The position numbers and the translations under genes were made by a program. A stretch of 18,789 bases of DNA, from the NCBI GenBank assembly GCA_003232175.1, contig QILX01000295.1, forward strand, positions 1 to 18,789. Reading direction: 5' to 3'. Position 1 is the first letter of the stretch; every line of letters begins with the position of its first letter. Under the pieces are notes generated by a model, which saw only the letters and a program-made list of their open reading frames with translations, made no database searches and was not told the DNA's origin. Positions 7,278-15,281 of the stretch are shown here, in pieces. This stretch comes from Hyphomicrobiales bacterium (lineage in GTDB: Bacteria > Pseudomonadota > Alphaproteobacteria > Rhizobiales > SZUA-8).

Positions 7278-7757
7278 ATGAAATTGCAGGTCCTGGCGAT
7301 TGGCAAGGCACGCAAGGATGCCTCCTGGGACCTGTGGTCGGACTACGCGCAGCGAATAGTCCGAATTGGACCCGGCCTAGGGTTTCGCGAATTCGGTTTG
7401 CGGGAATTTGCCGAGGCCACGCCCAAAAACCCATCCACACGCATGGCCATGGAAGCTCAGGCCTTGCTAGCCGCCACCGGAAGGTCCACTGTCGTCCTGC
7501 TTGATGAGAAAGGCCGAGACATGGCCAGCGAGACCTTTGCCCGGCAGCTCGCCTCGTGGCGCGATGACGGCGTGGACTCAACTGTGTTCGTGATCGGCGG
7601 GGCCGACGGGCTTGATGACGTTTTAAGACAAAAAGCCGCTCTGCGCTTGCGTTTTGGCCAGCAGACCTGGCCTCATCTGCTGGTGCGGGCCATGCTGGCG
7701 GAACAGATTTACCGGGCCATGACTATTTTGGCCGGGCACCCCTACCATCGCCAATGA
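7278..7757 (+). CDS. rlmH: 23S rRNA pseudouridine1915 N3-methyltransferase
   Basis: A SPOUT-class methyltransferase that uses S-adenosylmethionine to methylate pseudouridine 1915 in helix 69 of 23S rRNA, acting on the assembled 70S ribosome. The 159-residue product is full length (E. coli 155). It shows VVLLDEKGR (72-80), the knot element VFVIGGADG (103-111), WPHLLVRAMLAEQIYRAM (131-148) and the C-terminal HPYHR (154-158). AGGAGG (7267-7272) is 5 bases before the ATG. It follows rsfS, so two ribosome-acting proteins are made from one message, and is followed closely by the cell-envelope gene envC. Confidence 0.97.
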   Translation: MKLQVLAIGKARKDASWDLWSDYAQRIVRIGPGLGFREFGLREFAEATPKNPSTRMAMEAQALLAATGRSTVVLLDEKGRDMASETFARQLASWRDDGVDSTVFVIGGADGLDDVLRQKAALRLRFGQQTWPHLLVRAMLAEQIYRAMTILAGHPYHRQ

Positions 7758-7836
7758 ATGTGAAATGGCTGATCACGAGGAATTCGATTTAGGTTATTGG
7801 ACCCTTAACAATGAACATCTTAAGTTAACGCGTCTT

Positions 7837-9219
7837 ATGAATTGGACCAAATCCTTGTCAGTGTCTGAAACGTATCCTGCTGTCTTTTTCGGGCTGGCCC
7901 TGGCCATTTCCCCGATTGCGGCGATGTCCCAGACCACCGGTCCGGAGCCGAACGAAAAACTTCGCGAGATCGAACGAAAGATCGGCAGCACCAAATCGCA
8001 GACCGGACAACTCGAAGCCGAAATGGCATCGATAAAAACCGAGCGGACCGATTTACGTAAAAAAATGATCGACACGGCTGGCCGTATTCAGGCCAGAGAA
8101 TCCCAGATCACCGCAGGCGAAATCCGTCTCACCCGCCTGGGTGATGAAGAAGTTAATATTGACGCCAATCTGAAAAGACGCAAAGGCACCCTGGCCGACA
8201 TGCTGGCCGCGCTGCAGAAACTTGAACGGGAGCCGCCACCGGTTCTGGCGGTGCGCCCCGGGGATGCCCTTGCCGCCATTCGCAGCGCCATGCTGCTGTC
8301 AACGGTAGTCCCGCAAATTCGCGCCGAGGCCGACAGCCTGTCGCGGGAACTCCGCAAATTGGCGGGCCTTAGAAACAACATCGTTGAAGAGCAAAGACAA
8401 CTTGCCCTTAACAAAGATCAATTGAGCCGGGAGCAAGAAGTTATCGAACGGCTCCTGGACGTAAAGTCAAAAATTGCAAATCGCACCGCCGCGGAAATCA
8501 AAGCGGCGCGCAAAAAAACGGAAAAACTTGCTGGCGAAGCCAGTTCATTGCGTGACCTTTTGGCAAGCCTGGAGGCTGAACGCGCCCGGGTAGAGGTTGA
8601 AAAAGCCAAAGAATTTGCCCAGGCCGAGGCCAGACAAATCGAAGAGGCGCGGCTTAGCCTGGAAAACGGCACCGGCGGTGAGCCGGCGGCGGCGGCACAA
8701 AAAGCGCCGAGAAAACCAACGGTTCAGGAACAGCGTCTGGCGATGGCGAGCCCGGACCGCCTCCGGCCCGCAGCCAGTTTTGTCAGCGTTCGCGGGGCGT
8801 TATCCCTGCCGGCACAGGGCCAAGTGTTTCGCAATTATGGCGCGGCGGACGGTTACGGCAAACCGTCAAACGGCATGACGCTGAGGACGCGGGTTGAAGC
8901 GCAAGTCACATCGCCCTCCGATGGCTGGATTGTTTATGCCGGTCCGTTTCGCCGTTACGGGCAACTCTTGATCATCGATGCCGGTGACGGGTATCATATC
9001 CTGCTGGCGGGTATGAAAAACATTCACGTTTCGGCCGGACAATTCGTTCTTTCCGGCGAACCGGTTGGAATAATGGGATCTGAAGCAAAACAAAGCGCCG
9101 CGATTGGTCGTATTCGTGATCGGTCCAAACCGGTACTATATGTTGAGTTTCGGAAAGACGGTAAATCCATCGATCCGCAGCCCTGGTGGCAGTCGGACAA
9201 CATGAAGGCACGAGGATAA
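7837..9219 (+). CDS. envC: murein hydrolase activator EnvC (degenerate LytM protein)
   Basis: A periplasmic coiled-coil protein expected to activate peptidoglycan amidases at the division septum. From ATG 7837 the 460 residues begin with a signal peptide (Lys5, then hydrophobic AVFFGLALAISPIAA at 15-29). Long heptad-like Glu/Lys/Arg-rich coiled coils cover about 37-275, and a LytM/M23 fold about 322-450. The zinc-ligand positions are degenerate: GMTL (346-349) stands where active enzymes have H-x-G-I-D, and YVEFR (435-439) replaces H-x-H. This is as in E. coli EnvC, which has no hydrolase activity of its own. An in-frame ATG at 7765 would add 24 residues in front of the signal peptide; neither start has a good ribosome binding site. 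The stop overlaps the ctpA start by one base (TAATG). Confidence 0.9.
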   Translation: MNWTKSLSVSETYPAVFFGLALAISPIAAMSQTTGPEPNEKLREIERKIGSTKSQTGQLEAEMASIKTERTDLRKKMIDTAGRIQARESQITAGEIRLTRLGDEEVNIDANLKRRKGTLADMLAALQKLEREPPPVLAVRPGDALAAIRSAMLLSTVVPQIRAEADSLSRELRKLAGLRNNIVEEQRQLALNKDQLSREQEVIERLLDVKSKIANRTAAEIKAARKKTEKLAGEASSLRDLLASLEAERARVEVEKAKEFAQAEARQIEEARLSLENGTGGEPAAAAQKAPRKPTVQEQRLAMASPDRLRPAASFVSVRGALSLPAQGQVFRNYGAADGYGKPSNGMTLRTRVEAQVTSPSDGWIVYAGPFRRYGQLLIIDAGDGYHILLAGMKNIHVSAGQFVLSGEPVGIMGSEAKQSAAIGRIRDRSKPVLYVEFRKDGKSIDPQPWWQSDNMKARG

Positions 9220-10568
9220 TGCAAAAATCGGTTCTGGCGGGACTTGCTTTGTTTTTGTTCGGGGCAGTGGTGGCAACAAGCTTACAACCCTGGCTGTTCC
9301 CGCAAGGGAGTGCCATTGCGGCAGGTTCTGAAACCTACCGCCAGCTCGACCTGTTCGGACGGGTGTTTGATCGGGTCCGTTCTGACTATGTCGAGGAGAC
9401 CGAGGATGAGGCCCTGGTTGAATCGGCGATCAACGGCATGCTCACGGCGCTGGACCCCCATTCAAGCTATCTGAGTGCCAAAAGTTTTCGCGATATGCAG
9501 GTGCAAACCCGCGGTGAATTCGGCGGGCTGGGCATTGAGGTCACGATGGAAAACGGTGTCGTCAAAGTCATCTCCCCCATTGATGACACGCCAGCCATGC
9601 GGGCCGGAGTCAAGGCCGGCGACCTTATCACCCATCTGGATGGCGTACAGGTTCTCGGCCTGACGCTCAACCAGGCGGTGGAAAAGATGCGGGGCAAAAT
9701 CAACAGCCCGATCAAAATCAGGGTGGTCCGCGAAGGTGTCGACGAACCCATTGAAATCACCGTTGTTCGTGATGTAATTCAAATACGTTCGGTTCGCAGC
9801 CGGGTTGAAAACGATGTCGCTTATGTCCGCATCACCTCGTTTAACGAGCAGACCCTTGATGGGCTGGAAAGCGCGGTCAAAAAACTTAAATCGGAGATCG
9901 GCGACAAGCTGATCGGCTATGTGATCGATTTGCGCAACAATCCCGGCGGCTTGCTCGACCAGGCCATTTCGGTCTCCGATGCCTTGCTAGAAAGAGGCGA
10001 AATCGTCTCGACCCGCGGGCGCAATGCTGATGATACCCAGCGACACAATGCCCGAGCCGGAGACATTACCGATGCCTTGCCTATTGTGGTTCTTGTCAAT
10101 GGCGGCTCGGCTTCGGCCTCCGAGATTGTCGCTGGCGCCCTGCAGGACCACAAGCGTGCCAAAATCATCGGCACACGTTCGTTTGGCAAGGGTTCGGTAC
10201 AGACCATCATCCCCCTTGGCGCCAACTCCGGGGCCATGCGCCTGACGACAGCGCGCTATTATACACCATCGGGCCGGTCCATTCAGGCCAAGGGCATCGA
10301 CCCAGATGTCGTTGTCGAGCAAACGGCGCCGGAGGCTTCAAATCAGCGTAACATCTCACCGGGCGAGGCCAGTCTTCCCGGCTATTTGAGTAACGAAAAA
10401 TCCGACGATAACAAGTCCGGGTCGTCCGCCTTTGTGCCGGAAAAAGCGGAGGACGATGTCCAGCTTGCTTATGCGCTTGCACTGCTGCGCGGAGATCCGC
10501 TGCCGGCGATCACCCAGAAAACAGCGGTTGAAAGCACGACAAAAGAGGACACAACCAAGGCAAATTGA
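9219..10568 (+). CDS. ctpA: C-terminal processing peptidase, S41 family
   Basis: A periplasmic serine protease of 449 residues that cleaves proteins at their C-termini; in other bacteria relatives control peptidoglycan hydrolases and envelope proteins. It has an N-terminal membrane or signal segment (about 5-24), a PDZ domain (about 95-185, containing GGLGIEV), and the S41 core. In the core are DLRNNPGGLLDQA (237-249), catalytic Ser299 in NGGSASASEIVAGAL, and Lys324 in RSFGKGSVQT, exactly 25 residues later as in the family. The start at 9219 has GAGGA just upstream and overlaps the envC stop, so coupling is likely; an in-frame ATG at 9186 would lie inside envC. Residues after about 375 are a low-complexity tail. 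A terminator follows the stop. The symbol is by family; ctpA and prc usage varies. Confidence 0.95.
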   Translation: MQKSVLAGLALFLFGAVVATSLQPWLFPQGSAIAAGSETYRQLDLFGRVFDRVRSDYVEETEDEALVESAINGMLTALDPHSSYLSAKSFRDMQVQTRGEFGGLGIEVTMENGVVKVISPIDDTPAMRAGVKAGDLITHLDGVQVLGLTLNQAVEKMRGKINSPIKIRVVREGVDEPIEITVVRDVIQIRSVRSRVENDVAYVRITSFNEQTLDGLESAVKKLKSEIGDKLIGYVIDLRNNPGGLLDQAISVSDALLERGEIVSTRGRNADDTQRHNARAGDITDALPIVVLVNGGSASASEIVAGALQDHKRAKIIGTRSFGKGSVQTIIPLGANSGAMRLTTARYYTPSGRSIQAKGIDPDVVVEQTAPEASNQRNISPGEASLPGYLSNEKSDDNKSGSSAFVPEKAEDDVQLAYALALLRGDPLPAITQKTAVESTTKEDTTKAN

Positions 10569-10569
10569 T

Positions 10570-10602
10570 TTGATGGCTCCCGGAATATCCGGGAGCCATC
10601 AA
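10570..10602 (+). terminator. intrinsic-type terminator after ctpA
   Basis: A perfect 14-bp inverted repeat: TTGATGGCTCCCGG (10570-10583) and CCGGGAGCCATCAA (10589-10602) around an AATAT loop. It begins directly after the ctpA stop. No T-run follows, so termination may be Rho-assisted, but the length and position strongly suggest the end of the rsfS-rlmH-envC-ctpA message. Confidence 0.75.
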
Positions 10603-10663
10603 TCCACAGGCCAATGGGTTCGGTCCGGTGGCTGATCCAGCGTTTGGCTTTTGTATCGAAATT

Positions 10664-10699
10664 TGTATTCAAACACGCGAATACAGGTTGTTATAACAA
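10664..10699. repeat. two inverted repeats over the putative promoter
   Basis: TGTATTC (10664-10670) and GAATACA (10679-10685) form a 7-bp inverted repeat with an 8-base spacer, covering the -35 box. TTGTTATAACAA (10688-10699) is a perfect 12-base palindrome covering the -10 box. Such pairs can be operators for dimeric repressors; the region is also locally AT-rich compared with the flanking genes. Confidence 0.35.
10668..10697 (+). promoter_or_regulatory. putative promoter for the deacetylase-like gene and rppH
   Basis: TTCAAA (10668-10673, four of six matches) and TATAAC (10692-10697, five of six) are 18 bases apart. This is a plausible start for a new transcription unit after the ctpA terminator, with a leader of about 85 bases. 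Both boxes lie in inverted repeats. Confidence 0.45.
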
Positions 10700-10786
10700 A
10701 ACCATGTACTTTCAATAAGCTGGAACCCTGGCGCTGATCGTTGTGATCGGCAAGGGTCCTGGAACGGCAAATGGGAGACCTCGATC

Positions 10787-11980
10787 GTGGCGGCGGAGGG
10801 GCAGGACGGCAAGCCGATCGATATGGGACGCTTTTTCAGGCGCGCCCTGATTCTCATTGCCATCGGTCTTGGTGCAGGTGCATTCGCGGCGGCATCATTT
10901 TTTCGCACACCTTATGGCAGCCAGCCAATTGTCATTGCACAAATCCCGCCGCAAGCTCAGATGCCCAAAAATGAAGTCACCGCCGAAATTGATATCCGCC
11001 AAGGCCTGAAACCGGAAGACACACCTATCACTTCAGAGGGTTATGTGCCCGCTCAACCGGTTGGCGGTGTTGTGGAAATTGATCCCAGTGAAGTTGAAAT
11101 CATCGACCCCGCTGACTTCACCACCACGGAAATCCCAGTTGCGGAAACGACAAATTCCGGCGAAATCCGTCTGGCCAGAGCCCCAATTGAAGGCTTCACC
11201 GAGAAAGGTGAATTCGGCCTATTGCCGAAAATTTCTTCAAGCGGCCGCACACCTGCCACGGTATATGCCCGCCCCTATCAGCAATTGGATACTCGCGACG
11301 CCCCGGTGCGTATCGCTATAATGATCACCGGTGTCGGCATTAGTTCCAGTGGCACAAGGGAGGCCATTGAAAGGCTGCCAGGTGAAGTTACGCTGGCATT
11401 TGCACCTTATGGCGATGGTTTGCAAAGCTGGGTCAACCGCGCCCGGGCTGATGGCCATGAAGTCATGCTGCAGGTGCCGATGGAGCCTTTTGACTACCCT
11501 GACAATGACCCCGGGCCCCATACCCTTCTGACGGGCGCAAGTAGCACGGAGAATGCCAATCGCCTGAATTGGCTGCTCAGCCGGTTTGGAGGTTATTTTG
11601 GCATTACCAACTATATGGGCGCCAAATTCACCGCGGACGACAGGGCCCTGACGCCCATCATGACCGAATTGGCCAGTCGCGGCCTGTCATTTCTCGATGA
11701 TGGCGGGTCACCGCGCTCGCGCGCCATTCCCGTAGCCATTGCCAAGGATATCGCTGCGAAGCGAGCGGACATTATCATCGATGCCGGCCAATCGCGAGAA
11801 ACCATCGAAGAGGCCCTTCGGCGACTTGAAACCGTGGCCAAGGAGCGTGGCAGCGCCATCGGCGTCGGAACGGCATTGCCAGTTACTGTCAAAACCATCG
11901 CGGAATGGGCAAAATCCCTCGGCTCACGGGGCATCGCTCTTGCTCCGGTAAGTGCGCTGTTAAATCCAGCTGAGGGTTGA
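10787..11980 (+). CDS. divergent polysaccharide deacetylase family protein (YibQ-like)
   Basis: A 397-residue envelope protein with an N-terminal membrane anchor (about 18-38, after the basic RFFRR). A Pro/Glu-rich periplasmic linker runs to about 170, and a divergent polysaccharide deacetylase domain covers about 172-395. Family landmarks are VTLAFAPYG (201-209), GHEVMLQVPMEPFDYP (223-238), DPGPHTLLTG (241-250), NYMGAKFTAD (275-284) and GLSFLDDG (299-306). Where catalytic members carry an Asp pair after the first strand, this protein has IAIMITGVG, and Tyr276 stands at the NHMG histidine position, so enzymatic activity is doubtful. GTG at 10787 was chosen as start, with GGGAG (10773-10777) 9 bases before it. 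In E. coli yibQ lies next to envC; here ctpA separates them. rppH starts 6 bases after its stop. Confidence 0.87.
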   Translation: MAAEGQDGKPIDMGRFFRRALILIAIGLGAGAFAAASFFRTPYGSQPIVIAQIPPQAQMPKNEVTAEIDIRQGLKPEDTPITSEGYVPAQPVGGVVEIDPSEVEIIDPADFTTTEIPVAETTNSGEIRLARAPIEGFTEKGEFGLLPKISSSGRTPATVYARPYQQLDTRDAPVRIAIMITGVGISSSGTREAIERLPGEVTLAFAPYGDGLQSWVNRARADGHEVMLQVPMEPFDYPDNDPGPHTLLTGASSTENANRLNWLLSRFGGYFGITNYMGAKFTADDRALTPIMTELASRGLSFLDDGGSPRSRAIPVAIAKDIAAKRADIIIDAGQSRETIEEALRRLETVAKERGSAIGVGTALPVTVKTIAEWAKSLGSRGIALAPVSALLNPAEG

Positions 11981-11986
11981 ATTTCA

Positions 11987-12526
11987 TTGAACGCAACCGG
12001 CAAGGACCTACCCTACAGACCTTGTGTCGGCATTATGGTGTTCAATGCCAGTGGACTGATCTGGGTTGGCTCACGCATTGACGGTTCTGGCGCGCGCACC
12101 GCCGACCGGCAATATTGGCAAATGCCACAGGGCGGCATTGACGAAGGCGAGGGCTCGGAAGTGGCGGCACGACGGGAGCTTTATGAAGAAACCAATATCC
12201 GTTCCATCACGCTGCATGGCCAGAGCCGGAACTGGCTGAAATACGATCTTCCCAAGGCTTTGATGGGTAAGGCGTTATGGGGGCGGTATCGCGGCCAGAC
12301 GCAAAAATGGTTTCTGGCAAGCTTTGGCGGCGATGATGCCGAAGTTGATGTGAACCGACCCGGCGGCGGACAATACAAACCTGAATTCTCGACCTGGAAA
12401 TGGGTCGGGATTAATGAGCTTTCAGGTCTGACCGTGCCGTTCAAATGCGCTGTTTACAATGAAATTGCCGAGGAATTCGGACCTCTAATCGAAGGTGTGA
12501 TTGGCGGTACTATGCCACAGCGTTGA
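11987..12526 (+). CDS. rppH: RNA pyrophosphohydrolase
   Basis: A Nudix hydrolase that removes pyrophosphate from the 5' end of primary transcripts, opening them to RNase E decay. The 179 residues include the RppH opening YRPCVGIMVFN (9-19), QYWQMPQGGIDEGEG, the Nudix box G-x5-E-x7-RELYEE, and the RppH-specific LKYDLP and GQTQKWF. The usual glycine near the end of the box is Asn (EETNI), a change tolerated in this family. TTG at 11987 is the start that gives the conserved N-terminus; GAGGG (11972-11976) lies 10 bases upstream, inside the end of the preceding gene. Its last 17 bases overlap the 3' end of the convergent ferritin-like gene. Confidence 0.94.
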   Translation: MNATGKDLPYRPCVGIMVFNASGLIWVGSRIDGSGARTADRQYWQMPQGGIDEGEGSEVAARRELYEETNIRSITLHGQSRNWLKYDLPKALMGKALWGRYRGQTQKWFLASFGGDDAEVDVNRPGGGQYKPEFSTWKWVGINELSGLTVPFKCAVYNEIAEEFGPLIEGVIGGTMPQR

Positions 12527-13328
12527 GTTGCGCCAGGCGGCGGGTCCACATCCACCACACGACACGGCATAAACGGTCGGACAGCCAGCCATGGGGAGCA
12601 AAACCGCCGGCTTTCAGAACCATCGCGACCACCCGGTCGATATGTTGCCGCCGGTATACCCCGAGTGCCTCGCGAAAATAGGCATTGGCAAATCGGCCCC
12701 GATCGTAAGGAATGCTGGATTCTGCGCTATGGTTCGCGCAATAAAACGCACCCGCCAATTCATCATCATCTGCTTCGTTGAGGCGGGATATTGCAATCTT
12801 CATCCGGTTTACCGGGCTGATGGGCTCCTTGGCGGCAAACACTTTTAGGGTCTGATAAAACAAACGGTAATGGGCGAACTCATCGGCGGCCAGATAGGTG
12901 GCGACTTGCTTAAGGCAAGGCTCCTCGGTGGCGTCCTTGATGGCGGTGTAAAAAGATGAAGTGCCGCTTTCGACCACGCAGCGGGCGACCATTTCCCCGG
13001 CCCGGCTGCCCCGGATCGAGGCTACAGCTCCAATTTCGATATTCTGCATTTTCCGAAACCGGGCAAAAGCGTCATCAAAATCAAAACTCGGATCGGCGAG
13101 CTTCGCCCATTTGGCCAGGGCCCGCCCGTGCTGCTCCTCTTCGGCACCCCATAGCCGGAAATCGGCTTTCATTTCCGGCCTGTCGGAGAAGACGTTGCAC
13201 AGGTAAGTTACGTAGTCCGGGGCATTAAATTCAACCAGTGCCGCAGCTTTTACGGCGCTAAGCAGACCGGGATCGACTTTGGAGGCATCAAAGGCGTCCC
13301 AGTTAATTGTATCCAGAGTCCAGCGCAT
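12510..13328 (-). CDS. ferritin-like di-iron domain protein, function unknown
   Basis: A 272-residue protein I cannot assign to a named family. It has the full ligand set of a ferritin-like four-helix di-iron protein in the expected order: Glu33 (ALVEFNAPDY), Glu64-x-x-His67 (AEEEQHGRAL), Glu120 (CVVESGTSSF) and Glu150-x-x-His153 (ADEFAHYRLF). The wording around the two ExxH motifs also recalls acyl-ACP desaturases, so an oxygenase or desaturase-like activity is possible, as is iron or peroxide handling. There is no signal peptide. Residues 250-265 are Trp-rich and end in basic residues (VVWWMWTRR). It is convergent with rppH and in the same direction as the atp genes, 135 bases beyond atpC. 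The ATG has only a weak ribosome binding site. Confidence 0.75.
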   Translation of the reverse strand: MRWTLDTINWDAFDASKVDPGLLSAVKAAALVEFNAPDYVTYLCNVFSDRPEMKADFRLWGAEEEQHGRALAKWAKLADPSFDFDDAFARFRKMQNIEIGAVASIRGSRAGEMVARCVVESGTSSFYTAIKDATEEPCLKQVATYLAADEFAHYRLFYQTLKVFAAKEPISPVNRMKIAISRLNEADDDELAGAFYCANHSAESSIPYDRGRFANAYFREALGVYRRQHIDRVVAMVLKAGGFAPHGWLSDRLCRVVWWMWTRRLAQLNAVA

Positions 13329-13463
13329 CAGCTTCGCGTCCCCTGCCGTTGGTGGCCAAATAGGTTCGTAAAAACCATATTAGCCGTGGCTTTGCGAGAA
13401 TAGAAAGAAATTGTGGCGTCGATCTGGCCTTTTGGCTCTCGAAACTTGAGGTTTCAGCTCCAA
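13329..13463 (-). other. atpC / ferritin-like intergenic region
   Basis: This 135-base gap is richer in AT than its neighbours. On the - strand, TAATAT (13382-13377) could be a -10 box for the ferritin-like gene, with only a poor -35 (TTTCTA, 13406-13401, 18-base spacer). A weak 5-bp stem, GAAAC/GTTTC (13441-13455), follows the atpC stop and lacks a T-run. I see no strong terminator, so read-through from the atp genes is possible. Confidence 0.3.
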
Positions 13464-13865
13464 TCAGAGCGAAGTGAGGATCTGGTTCAGATGATCCAGG
13501 GTTTCCTGGGCCCGGGTCCTGGTGCTGTCAGTTGTGGCATCGGTGAGATCGTCCGAGGCATTCCGGATTGCCAGTTCGAGATTATCGCGATTGAGATCGG
13601 CTTCGGGGATCGCCTCTTCAGCCAGAATGGTCAGCTCGGTCGGCGAGGCTTCGGCAAATCCGCCGGCGACAAAATACCTAACCCCCTGATCATCAGCGGT
13701 CGCGTGAATTTCAATCATGCCAGGCCGCATGGTGGAAAGAACCGGGGCATGGCCGGGCATGACGGCGAAATCGCCTTCAGTGCCGGGCACCACGACCTGC
13801 CATACATCCTGCGTGAGCAGCAATTTCTCCGGCGAGACCAGTTCGAACTTGAAAGTTTCGGCCAC
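13464..13865 (-). CDS. atpC: ATP synthase F1 subunit epsilon
   Basis: The epsilon subunit sits on the central stalk of F1 and inhibits wasteful ATP hydrolysis. The 133-residue product has the N-terminal beta-sandwich (FELVSPEKLLLTQDVWQVVV; GTEGDFAVMPGHAP) and a shorter, less conserved helical C-terminus. The start is GTG at 13865, with AAGGAGG about 6-7 bases upstream overlapping the atpD stop, so translation is likely coupled. Last gene of the F1 cluster, 11 bases after atpD. Confidence 0.96.
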   Translation of the reverse strand: MAETFKFELVSPEKLLLTQDVWQVVVPGTEGDFAVMPGHAPVLSTMRPGMIEIHATADDQGVRYFVAGGFAEASPTELTILAEEAIPEADLNRDNLELAIRNASDDLTDATTDSTRTRAQETLDHLNQILTSL

Positions 13866-13876
13866 AGGCCCCTCCT

Positions 13877-15268
13877 TTAAGCCGCTTCGGCCGCAAGGGC
13901 CTCGGCTTTTTCCACCGCATCTTCGATAGTGCCGACCATGTAAAAAGCCGCCTCGGGCAAGTGATCGTATTCGCCAGCGACAACCGCCTTGAACGAGCGG
14001 ATAGTGTCTTTGAGATCAACGAACTTGCCGGAAAACCCGGTAAAGACTTCCGCTACATGGAAAGGCTGGCTGAGAAAGCGTTCGATCTTGCGGGCGCGGG
14101 ACACCGTCAGCTTGTCTTCTTCTGAAAGCTCGTCCATGCCCAAAATTGCGATGATATCCTGAAGCGATTTGTAGCGCTGCAAAATCTCCTGAACCTCGCG
14201 CGCCACTGCGTAATGTTCTTCACCGATAATACGAGGATCGAGCATGCGGGAGGTTTCCGAAATCGCCCGGTTGAGCACCGTGGTGGCGTCCAGATGGGCG
14301 AAGGACGCCGCGGGCGCCGGGTCGGTGAGATCGTCCGCAGGCACATAGATGGCCTGAACCGAAGTGATCGAGCCCTTGTGGGTGGTGGTGATGCGCTCCT
14401 GCATGGTGCCCATGTCGGTGGCCAGCGTCGGCTGATAGCCTACCGCCGAAGGGATGCGACCCAAAAGCGCCGAAACTTCAGAGCCCGCTTGGGTAAAGCG
14501 GAAAATATTGTCGATGAAAAACAGAACGTCCTGCCCCTCGTCGCGGAAATGCTCCGCCACCGTCAGCCCGGAAAGCGCCACCCGGGCGCGGGCGCCGGGA
14601 GGCTCGTTCATCTGGCCAAAGACCAGGCTGCACTTGGAACCCTCGCCGCCACCAGGCTTGTTCACGCCCGATTCGATCATCTCGTGGTAAAGATCGTTGC
14701 CCTCGCGGGTGCGTTCGCCAACCCCGGCAAAGACCGAATAGCCGCCATGGCCAAGCGCCACATTGTTGATCAGCTCCTGGATCAGCACAGTTTTGCCGAC
14801 GCCCGCGCCGCCAAAAAGGCCGATCTTGCCGCCCTTGGCGTAAGGGGCCAGAAGGTCGACGACCTTGATGCCGGTGATCAGCACCTCGGCCTCGGTCGAC
14901 TGGTCAACCAGAGAAGGAGCGGATTGATGAATAGCGCGCCGCACCTTGGTTTTGACCGGTCCTGCCTCATCGATGGGCTCGCCGATGACATTCATGATGC
15001 GGCCAAGGGTCTCATCACCCACAGGCACCGAAATCGGCTCGCCCGTGTCGGAGACTTTCTGGCCGCGGACCAGCCCCTCTGAAATATCCATGGCAATGGT
15101 GCGCACGGTATTCTCGCCAAGATGCTGAGCCACTTCCAGGATCAAACGGTTGCCCCGGTTGTCGGTCTCAAGGGCGTTGAGAATAGCCGGCAAGTCCTTG
15201 TCGAACTGTACATCGACGACGGCGCCGATAACCTGGGTGATGCGGCCTACGGCCTTTTTTGCTGCCAT
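13877..15268 (-). CDS. atpD: ATP synthase F1 subunit beta
   Basis: The catalytic subunit of F1. The 463-residue product shows the P-loop GGAGVGKT (153-160), the catalytic glutamate Glu185 in GVGERTREGND, the Walker B region FFIDNIFRFTQAGSEVSALL, and MDELSEED, the beta-specific DELSEED lever that pushes on gamma. Full length and unbroken. The ATG at 15268 has GAGGAT 5 bases before it. It lies 13 bases after atpG. Confidence 0.99.
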   Translation of the reverse strand: MAAKKAVGRITQVIGAVVDVQFDKDLPAILNALETDNRGNRLILEVAQHLGENTVRTIAMDISEGLVRGQKVSDTGEPISVPVGDETLGRIMNVIGEPIDEAGPVKTKVRRAIHQSAPSLVDQSTEAEVLITGIKVVDLLAPYAKGGKIGLFGGAGVGKTVLIQELINNVALGHGGYSVFAGVGERTREGNDLYHEMIESGVNKPGGGEGSKCSLVFGQMNEPPGARARVALSGLTVAEHFRDEGQDVLFFIDNIFRFTQAGSEVSALLGRIPSAVGYQPTLATDMGTMQERITTTHKGSITSVQAIYVPADDLTDPAPAASFAHLDATTVLNRAISETSRMLDPRIIGEEHYAVAREVQEILQRYKSLQDIIAILGMDELSEEDKLTVSRARKIERFLSQPFHVAEVFTGFSGKFVDLKDTIRSFKAVVAGEYDHLPEAAFYMVGTIEDAVEKAEALAAEAA

Positions 15269-15281
15269 GATATCCTCGTCC

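Noticed and set aside
7797..7825. Possible promoter TTGGAC-N17-TTAAGT before envC
   Set aside because: Only three of six matches in each box; not better than chance in this region.
12120..12205. Nudix box of RppH with Asn in place of the usual Gly
   Set aside because: All metal-binding Glu and the Arg are present, and this position varies in RppH-type proteins; not evidence for inactivity.
14213..15082. 289-codon open frame on the + strand opposite atpD
   Set aside because: atpD is complete and highly conserved; the antisense frame is a by-product of codon bias and has no family features.
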